Below are positions 15,846 through 20,868 of a stretch of DNA of 20,868 nt, one piece after another (the first letter of the stretch is position 1; every line of letters starts with the position of its first letter). The notes beneath the pieces are model-generated. The model saw only the letters and a list, made by a program, of their open reading frames with translations. It was not told the DNA's origin and did not search any database. The stretch comes from Bacteroidota bacterium (GTDB taxonomy: Bacteria; Bacteroidota; Bacteroidia; Chitinophagales; LD1). The DNA is taken from NCBI GenBank assembly GCA_028288545.1, contig JAQBNQ010000451.1:1-20868 (forward strand). The letters are read 5' to 3'. The position numbers and the translations under genes were made by a program.

Positions 15846-15873
15846 TTTCAAATTTCAGGTTTCAAGTTTGAGG
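15846..15873. repeat. Four tandem degenerate heptamers TTTCARR
   Basis: TTTCAAA, TTTCAGG, TTTCAAG and TTTGAGG follow each other without gaps in the 10-bp space between the convergent TerB-like and Nudix genes. They run into the Nudix 3' end, whose TGA stop (15857-15855) lies inside the second unit. No hairpin terminator was seen here. Confidence 0.6.
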
Positions 15874-16277
15874 AAGGTGCCTTTTTGGTTTGCAAAGTCC
15901 TCGATTATGTTTGCTAATATGTTGGCGAATTTATACTGATAACGATCCTCTAAATGGATGCTTGTTAAACGCTGTCCTTCACCTAGTTTCAGTTCGTAAG
16001 GCGAAAAATCAACTTTCGCGTAATAAACGTATTTTCTGTTTGGCTTTTCAATATCTGAACTTTCGTACTCTCCGAATTTGCCATACCTGCTAATTGTTAT
16101 TCCTAACTCTTCCTGTATTTCTCTAACCAATGCTTGTTCAGGTGTTTCTCCTTCCTCAATAATTCCGCCAAACAGGTCCCAATGGTTTGGGAAGGAAATT
16201 CCAGGCTTATCATCACGCAAATAGATAAGAAGCCTACCTTCTTTATCAAATAATAAGGCTGTAGCAACATACAACAT
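15855..16277 (-). CDS. Nudix hydrolase
   Basis: The product has 140 residues, cytoplasmic. A perfect Nudix box spans residues 38-60: G, five residues, E44, seven residues, then REIQEELGI (52-60). FPNHWDLFGG just before it is common in nucleotide-processing members, some annotated as 8-oxo-dGTP or ADP-ribose hydrolases. The substrate cannot be assigned. Its ATG is only 4 nt past the stop of the upstream propeller protein gene, so it is probably cotranscribed with that surface protein, an unexpected pairing. The last residues fall in a heptamer repeat and may be variable. Confidence 0.92.
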   Translation of the reverse strand: MLYVATALLFDKEGRLLIYLRDDKPGISFPNHWDLFGGIIEEGETPEQALVREIQEELGITISRYGKFGEYESSDIEKPNRKYVYYAKVDFSPYELKLGEGQRLTSIHLEDRYQYKFANILANIIEDFANQKGTFLKLET

Positions 16278-16281
16278 GAGT

Positions 16282-18354
16282 TTACTCTTTTACCAATTTC
16301 TTTATAGCGCGATACTGCGCATTATAAACATGTAGCAAATAAATTCCCCGCGCGGCATTTAGTGGTATCTCCGATTTCAAATCGTTTATCACCGAACGGT
16401 AAACTATTCTTCCTTCAGCATCAAATATGGCCAGTTCCGCACCCAGGTATTTACTATCCACTGTCAATTGCCAATTGCCGGTAATTAAAGGGTTAGGAAA
16501 AATGCCCAGGTCATCATCAGTTAAGCTTGTAATACCTGTAACAGTTACAAGCACCGGGTTAGAAGTAGTAACGCAGCCGTTGCTGTCCGTAATTTGAACG
16601 GAATAGTAGCCTGTTGTTTTGGCAATATATACCGCATGGTTAGCACCCGGTATCAATGTGTCATTCCTATACCATTGATAATTATTGGCATTGTATAAAG
16701 TAAGAGTATCACCATTAATACTGATTGACACCGACGGCTGAGGATAAACAGTGATACTAAGATGATTAGACTCCGCCGTACAATTATTGTTATCCGTTGC
16801 TGTCACATAATAATTACCTCCAAGCCGTACTTCAATACATTGAGTTGTTTGGCTCATGTTCCAGTGGTATGAAGTAAAACCACTTGTAGCGCAAATTTGC
16901 GTACTGTCGCTTGAACAGAAAGTTGTTTCCGGGCAGCTAATTGTAACGGCGGCGGGTGCAGGACTGCTTACAACAACGCTATCGGTAACAGAAGCGCCAT
17001 TATTATCAGTTACAGTTACCTTATAGGTTCCAGCGCACAGGCTGTCAATGGCCGCTGTGGTTTTGTTTACCGGTTGCCAGTTATAAGTATAAGGCGGCGT
17101 TCCGAACTGCGCTGATGCATTGGCGGTGCCTGTACATACACTTCCACAGGTAGAATTAGACGAATTTACACTTGCCTGTAAGGGTAAAGCTGCTGTAGTA
17201 TCTGGGTAAAACAAGGCATCAATAAAATTTGGCAGGCCCAACTGATTATTACCAGTACCCAACGAAACTGCGTTGCTAACGTAGTTGCACCCCGCACCAT
17301 AAACATTAGGGCTGTTAATGCAATCAAGCGTATTTGCAAAACCATTTACAACATATAATTTACCATCCGGCCCTAGCTGTAATGCTCCGGCATCTCCATT
17401 CGAACATAAAAGCGGATATTTTGACGCAATAATTGCTGCCCCGTTACCAGCGTTAAGGTTGTATTGATATATATGCGAGTCATTTACAATTCCCACGTAA
17501 AGCAATTGGCCATTGGGAGAAAATGACAAGCCATAAGGACCGGCGCCATTAGAAATAACAGGTATACTATCTGTAAAAATCGGTGGCGAAACCAGCCCGG
17601 TCGAATTATCAAAATTATAAAGATCAACCCTGTTAATAAGTATCCATGCCGCCATAGCTATCTTCGTTCCATCGGGGGATACTTTCATATAACCGATAGC
17701 CTCCTCGCCGTTTTGCGAAAGATTCGGAAGCGGCAAACCCTGGTGCGAAATAACCGGAGTTCCCAGCCCCGCCGGTGTAATGGGTATGGCGTAAAACTCA
17801 TCATTATAATATAAGTGGGTTATTACCCAATAGCCCGTACTTCCAGCCATGCGACAGGCGCTAACTTTTTCGCAGGTTGGTACAATTAATTGCTGCGGCT
17901 GCTGTGATACGTCACCCAGGCCCCCACGTAAACTCATATCAATAACGCTTACCGACATTCCGCTATCAACCCCGGCATAACCCGCCTGTGCCCCCACTGT
18001 AAATATGTAGTAAAGAGTAGTACTTCCCGGTTTAGGTACAATTATTGCCGATTGAGTTGAACTACTATTTCCCCCAAGTAGAATCGTGTTGTTGGGCATC
18101 CGTTGATTATTCTTGTCCCAAACTATAGAACCGTCCGTATAAAAAAGCAGTTGTCCGGTGGTACTATCACAAATACTGGCACAACCCTCCTGGGTAACGA
18201 TTGCATCCCCGCTTACGGCAACCGGACTACCGCTGTTAAAGTCAAGTTCTGCATTGCTACCAAAGCACCACACGTTCCAGGTTCTGCCCTGGGAGTTTAC
18301 CAGCGTTGCGCTCAAGACAAAGACCAGTAAAATAAATAGGATTTTTTTGCGCAT
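16282..18354 (-). CDS. T9SS-exported propeller protein with SprB-like repeat
   Basis: The product has 690 residues from the ATG at 18354, chosen because MRKKILFILLVFVL opens a good signal peptide; an ATG at 18363 adds three residues. The N-terminal two thirds looks like a beta-propeller: WNVWCFG, GQLLFYTDGSIVWDKNN, MKVSPDGTKIAMAAW, FSPNGQLLYVG, LGPDGKLYVVNG. Residues about 395-465 resemble an SprB repeat (YTYNWQPVN, LCAGTYKVTVTDNNG). Two Ig-like segments follow (LGGNYYVTATDNNNC, GYYSVQITDSNGC). The end (about 615-690) is a T9SS type A sorting domain: GIFPNP, ARGIYLLHV, KKLVKE. It is expected on the cell surface. The paralogue at 18513-20723 is divergent. A role in adhesion or motility is only inferred. 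Confidence 0.92.
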   Translation of the reverse strand: MRKKILFILLVFVLSATLVNSQGRTWNVWCFGSNAELDFNSGSPVAVSGDAIVTQEGCASICDSTTGQLLFYTDGSIVWDKNNQRMPNNTILLGGNSSSTQSAIIVPKPGSTTLYYIFTVGAQAGYAGVDSGMSVSVIDMSLRGGLGDVSQQPQQLIVPTCEKVSACRMAGSTGYWVITHLYYNDEFYAIPITPAGLGTPVISHQGLPLPNLSQNGEEAIGYMKVSPDGTKIAMAAWILINRVDLYNFDNSTGLVSPPIFTDSIPVISNGAGPYGLSFSPNGQLLYVGIVNDSHIYQYNLNAGNGAAIIASKYPLLCSNGDAGALQLGPDGKLYVVNGFANTLDCINSPNVYGAGCNYVSNAVSLGTGNNQLGLPNFIDALFYPDTTAALPLQASVNSSNSTCGSVCTGTANASAQFGTPPYTYNWQPVNKTTAAIDSLCAGTYKVTVTDNNGASVTDSVVVSSPAPAAVTISCPETTFCSSDSTQICATSGFTSYHWNMSQTTQCIEVRLGGNYYVTATDNNNCTAESNHLSITVYPQPSVSISINGDTLTLYNANNYQWYRNDTLIPGANHAVYIAKTTGYYSVQITDSNGCVTTSNPVLVTVTGITSLTDDDLGIFPNPLITGNWQLTVDSKYLGAELAIFDAEGRIVYRSVINDLKSEIPLNAARGIYLLHVYNAQYRAIKKLVKE

Positions 18355-18372
18355 AACGTACATGTTTTTGCT

Positions 18373-18390
18373 AAAATAGCTAACTATTTT
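18373..18390 (-). promoter_or_regulatory. Inverted repeat next to the leftward propeller gene
   Basis: AAAATAG, loop CTAA, CTATTTT forms a perfect 7-bp dyad 10 nt upstream of the alternative ATG at 18363. It may be an operator or a leader hairpin. It is AT-rich, so chance is possible. Confidence 0.35.
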
Positions 18391-18420
18391 TAATATGTTC
18401 GTAGATATTTAACTGTCGCG

Positions 18421-18443
18421 CTCGATTATAAAAAATATTCGAG
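18421..18443. promoter_or_regulatory. Dyad in the middle of the divergent intergenic region
   Basis: CTCGA and TCGAG arms flank an AT-rich core (TAT/ATA also pair; one T-T mismatch; A5 centre). The centre at 18432 lies close to the midpoint between the two paralogous propeller genes. This is a plausible shared operator. Confidence 0.4.
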
Positions 18444-18471
18444 ATATATTTAAAAAGCCAGAATAAACCTA

Positions 18472-18479
18472 TACTTTTA
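18472..18479 (+). promoter_or_regulatory. Weak -7 box for the rightward propeller gene
   Basis: TACTTTTA matches seven of eight positions of TAnnTTTG, 33 nt before the ATG. No -33 TTG was seen. Confidence 0.3.
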
Positions 18480-18512
18480 ACACTCTGATGAACATCAAAT
18501 AAACATGAAACT

Positions 18513-20723
18513 ATGAGGACTTACACTTTTACCTGCTTGCTTTTAATTTGCTTTTTTATTGCGCCGGCACAAAAACAATGGAACAATTGGTGTTTCGGAG
18601 ACGCAGCCGGTATTTCATTTAATACTGGCTCTCCTGTTACCTTTACAGGCAGTGCAATAGGCACAGCCGAAGGATGTGCAAGTATTTCCGATGCAACCGG
18701 TCAGTTGTTGTTTTACACAGACGGTATAACAGTTTGGAATAAAAACAATACGGCCATGTCCAACGGCACAGGTTTGGGCGGTGGCTATTCGTCTACACAA
18801 TCTGCGGTTATCATTCCGGTACCGGGTTCAACAACCCTTTATTATATTTTTACACAAGATGGCGGCTTCAACGGACTCCAATACTCTGAGGTGGATATGA
18901 CACTTAGCGGAGGCCTTGGCAATGTTAATTCCGTTATTAATGTTCCGCTTCTACCATCCTGTACCGAAAAACTAACCGCTATACGCCAAGCCAATGGCAT
19001 CGACTATTGGGTTGTTACTGTGCCCCAGGGTGCCAGCAATTATTATGTATATCCGGTTACTTCTGCCGGTGTAGGCACCCCCGTAATCACAAATATCGGC
19101 GGCATTCCAAGCAGCATTGGCCCAATCAAGTTTTCACCCAATGGTAAAAAATTCATCTCTGCACAAGATATAGACCAGCGTTTGGACATTATGGATTTTG
19201 ATAACTCAACCGGTGTCTTGTCAAATTCCATTTCCGATAACAGTTGGACTCATTTTGGCCCTTATGGTGTTGAGTTTTCACCAAACAGCAGGTATTTATA
19301 TGTGGATGAAGAAAGCAACGATACCACACCTGTCTATCAATTCGATTTACAAGCCGGCAATGCCAACGCCATCTTTGCTTCGCGAATCAGGCTGGGTTAC
19401 GTGTTGGGCGGAGCCGATTATTTTGCCGGTATGCAATTGGCCTCAGATGGCAAGGTGTATATTTCCAGTTACTCTCATAACTTCATTCACTGTATTCAAA
19501 ATCCTGATGTTGCAGGCCTCGGCTGTAATCTGCAATTGATGGCTGTTACATTACCCGGCGGTACCACAAGCCAACTCGACTTACCGCAGGCCATACCGCC
19601 TTATCTGTCAACCTCTAATTCCTTTACTTACGGCCATACCTGTTTCGGTGATTCTGCAACGTTTGTAATCGATCAACCTGTCGATTCCGCACATTGGGAC
19701 TTTGGCGATCCTTTAACAGGTCCGTCTAACACCTCCACCAATACGGCACCCTATCATATTTTCTCCGCATCAGGCACCTATACTATCACTTTACTGGCCT
19801 TTAATGGTGGCACCGCCGATACAGTTACAAACCAGGTAGTTATTTCACCGGCACCATCTGTTAACCTTGGTAATGATACTTCTGTTTGTGGCAGCGCCTC
19901 TTTTATTTTAGATGCAACCAACGCAGGTGCAACTTATTTGTGGCAGGATGGTACTACCAACGCTACGGATACTGTTACCCATAGCGGACTCTATATAGTT
20001 ACAGTAAACATTGGTGGTTGTAAGTCGAAAGATTCCATCAACATTACTGCAGGTGCTATTCCCGCTATAACTATCAGTACTTCTACTCCGCAAATTTGCT
20101 CAAGCGATAGTGCGCAGATTTGCGCTCCGGGCGGTTATGCTCATTATGCATGGAATAACACCACCGGCGATAGTTGTATCTTTACTTCTCTTGGTGGCAA
20201 CTATTATGTTACTGTAACAGATGCAAATCAATGTACTGCCGAGTCTAATCACCTCGCTATTGATGTGCTTCCCTTGCCTCCTGTTTCAATCAGTCAAAGT
20301 GGCGATACTTTACGGGTATACAACGAAACCAACGTTCAGTGGTACAATAATGGGGTAGCCATATCCGGTGCTACATCGCCAATATTTATTGCATCATCAC
20401 AAGGCAGTTATACGGTGGCAGTTACCGACAGCAACGGCTGTAAAGCTGTTTCAACGGCGGTGATAGTTACCGGCATCAACGAAATTCAACAGGATGGCAT
20501 CATCATATATCCGAATCCGACTGCTGGAATCTGGCAATTGAACATCGACAACAAGCTGGTTGATTCAGATATGGAAATATATGATGACAACGGAAGGATC
20601 GTATTCAAAACTACAATACGCAGCACGTATTTAGAAGTTGACCTGAATGTAGCACGGGGTGTATATATGATGAGAATACAAACGGGAAGTTCTAATGTTT
20701 ACCATAAACTGGTGCGGCTGTAA
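18513..20723 (+). CDS. T9SS-exported propeller protein with PKD-like domain (paralogue of 16282-18354)
   Basis: The product has 736 residues with a signal peptide ending near FIAPAQ. The N-terminal propeller region matches the divergent paralogue: WNNWCFGDAAGISFNTGSP, GCASISDATGQLLFYTDG, FSPNGKKFIS, FSPNSRYLYV. Instead of the SprB-like unit it has a PKD-like domain at about 372-453 (WDFGDP, ASGTYTITLLAFNGG) and a further Ig-like unit (LGNDTSVCGSASFILDA). The last part realigns: CSSDSAQICAPGG, LGGNYYVTVTD, CTAESNHLAI, DSNGC. The T9SS type A sorting domain is at about 661-736 (IIIYPNPTAGIW, ARGVYMMRI, KLVRL). It is expected to be a surface or secreted protein. The start codon overlaps the stop of a three-codon mini-ORF at 18505-18516. 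A hairpin terminator spans its stop codon. Confidence 0.93.
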   Translation: MRTYTFTCLLLICFFIAPAQKQWNNWCFGDAAGISFNTGSPVTFTGSAIGTAEGCASISDATGQLLFYTDGITVWNKNNTAMSNGTGLGGGYSSTQSAVIIPVPGSTTLYYIFTQDGGFNGLQYSEVDMTLSGGLGNVNSVINVPLLPSCTEKLTAIRQANGIDYWVVTVPQGASNYYVYPVTSAGVGTPVITNIGGIPSSIGPIKFSPNGKKFISAQDIDQRLDIMDFDNSTGVLSNSISDNSWTHFGPYGVEFSPNSRYLYVDEESNDTTPVYQFDLQAGNANAIFASRIRLGYVLGGADYFAGMQLASDGKVYISSYSHNFIHCIQNPDVAGLGCNLQLMAVTLPGGTTSQLDLPQAIPPYLSTSNSFTYGHTCFGDSATFVIDQPVDSAHWDFGDPLTGPSNTSTNTAPYHIFSASGTYTITLLAFNGGTADTVTNQVVISPAPSVNLGNDTSVCGSASFILDATNAGATYLWQDGTTNATDTVTHSGLYIVTVNIGGCKSKDSINITAGAIPAITISTSTPQICSSDSAQICAPGGYAHYAWNNTTGDSCIFTSLGGNYYVTVTDANQCTAESNHLAIDVLPLPPVSISQSGDTLRVYNETNVQWYNNGVAISGATSPIFIASSQGSYTVAVTDSNGCKAVSTAVIVTGINEIQQDGIIIYPNPTAGIWQLNIDNKLVDSDMEIYDDNGRIVFKTTIRSTYLEVDLNVARGVYMMRIQTGSSNVYHKLVRL

Positions 20724-20868
20724 AACCGCGCCTCTTTTTTAATTGCTCATCGATCCAACCCACAAAGTCGAAACCGGTCATTGCGTTTCGTTCCAGCGGA
20801 TTTTTAAGGATCGCCTGCAGGTTAGCACGTAACTGTAAAAGCGCTTTTTGCATATCAAGGGCGTTTAT
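20692..20868 (-). CDS. C-terminal part of an unidentified gene (5' end outside window)
   Basis: An open minus-strand frame of 58 codons plus TAG runs in from the right edge. Its sequence looks like real protein: amphipathic helix MQKALLQLRANLQAILKNP, then MTGFDFVGWIDEQLKKRRG. I do not recognise the family. Its last 32 nt overlap the 3' end of the convergent propeller gene (20692-20723), an overlap that is tolerable but makes the exact call less certain. Confidence 0.6.
   Translation of the reverse strand: MNALDMQKALLQLRANLQAILKNPLERNAMTGFDFVGWIDEQLKKRRGFTAAPVYGKH
20711..20740 (+). terminator. Intrinsic terminator of the rightward propeller gene
   Basis: GGTGCGG at 20711-20717 pairs with CCGCGCC at 20726-20732 (one G-T wobble) around an 8-nt loop that contains the TAA stop. 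It is followed by TCTTTTTT. It lies inside the overlapping minus-strand frame. Confidence 0.6.

Overview
The window looks like chromosomal DNA of a Bacteroidota bacterium, probably in or near the Chitinophagales; the genus cannot be read from it. The evidence is: three secreted proteins ending in type IX secretion (T9SS) type A sorting domains; three proteins opening with the Bacteroidota head domain marked by the FNYQAVxR motif; TAnnTTTG-type -7 promoter boxes; AT-rich, Shine-Dalgarno-poor leaders; and signal peptides on most products. No tRNA, rRNA, transposase, phage gene or CRISPR array was seen.

Layout. (1) 1-2677 (-): a giant collagen-like surface protein, cut by the left edge. (2) 2678-3113: a 436-bp leader/intergenic region with hairpins. 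(3) 3114-5422 (+): a lipoprotein translationally coupled to a periplasmic protein with a degenerate vWA-like domain and a cysteine cluster. (4) 5527-6492 (+): an FNYQAV-head protein without collagen, closed by a very strong terminator. (5) 6605-7882 (+): a T9SS-exported GH5 glycosidase. (6) 7890-9113 (-): a GH73-type glucosaminidase and a YD-repeat-like protein. (7) 9433-13700 (+): a three-gene O-acylation cassette (MBOAT, DHHW protein, SGNH hydrolase with LysM). (8) 13746-15286 (-): a second collagen-like protein with a small secreted partner. (9) 15440-16277: a TerB-like protein and a Nudix hydrolase, convergent. (10) 16282-20723: two divergent paralogous T9SS propeller proteins. (11) 20692-20868 (-): the C-terminus of an unidentified gene.

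The common theme is the cell envelope and surface. The two collagen-like proteins and the 5527-6492 protein share a head domain with different bodies. The two propeller proteins share both ends but differ in their middle domains. The acylation cassette probably O-acetylates an exported glycan, and its LysM domain points to peptidoglycan or a similar GlcNAc polymer. The cassette is divergent from a peptidoglycan-hydrolase-type gene. I found no clearly new defence or mobile system. The least understood items are the segmented collagen giant, the lipoprotein/vWA-like pair, the collagen plus small-protein operon and the divergent propeller pair. Family names were assigned by eye from motifs.
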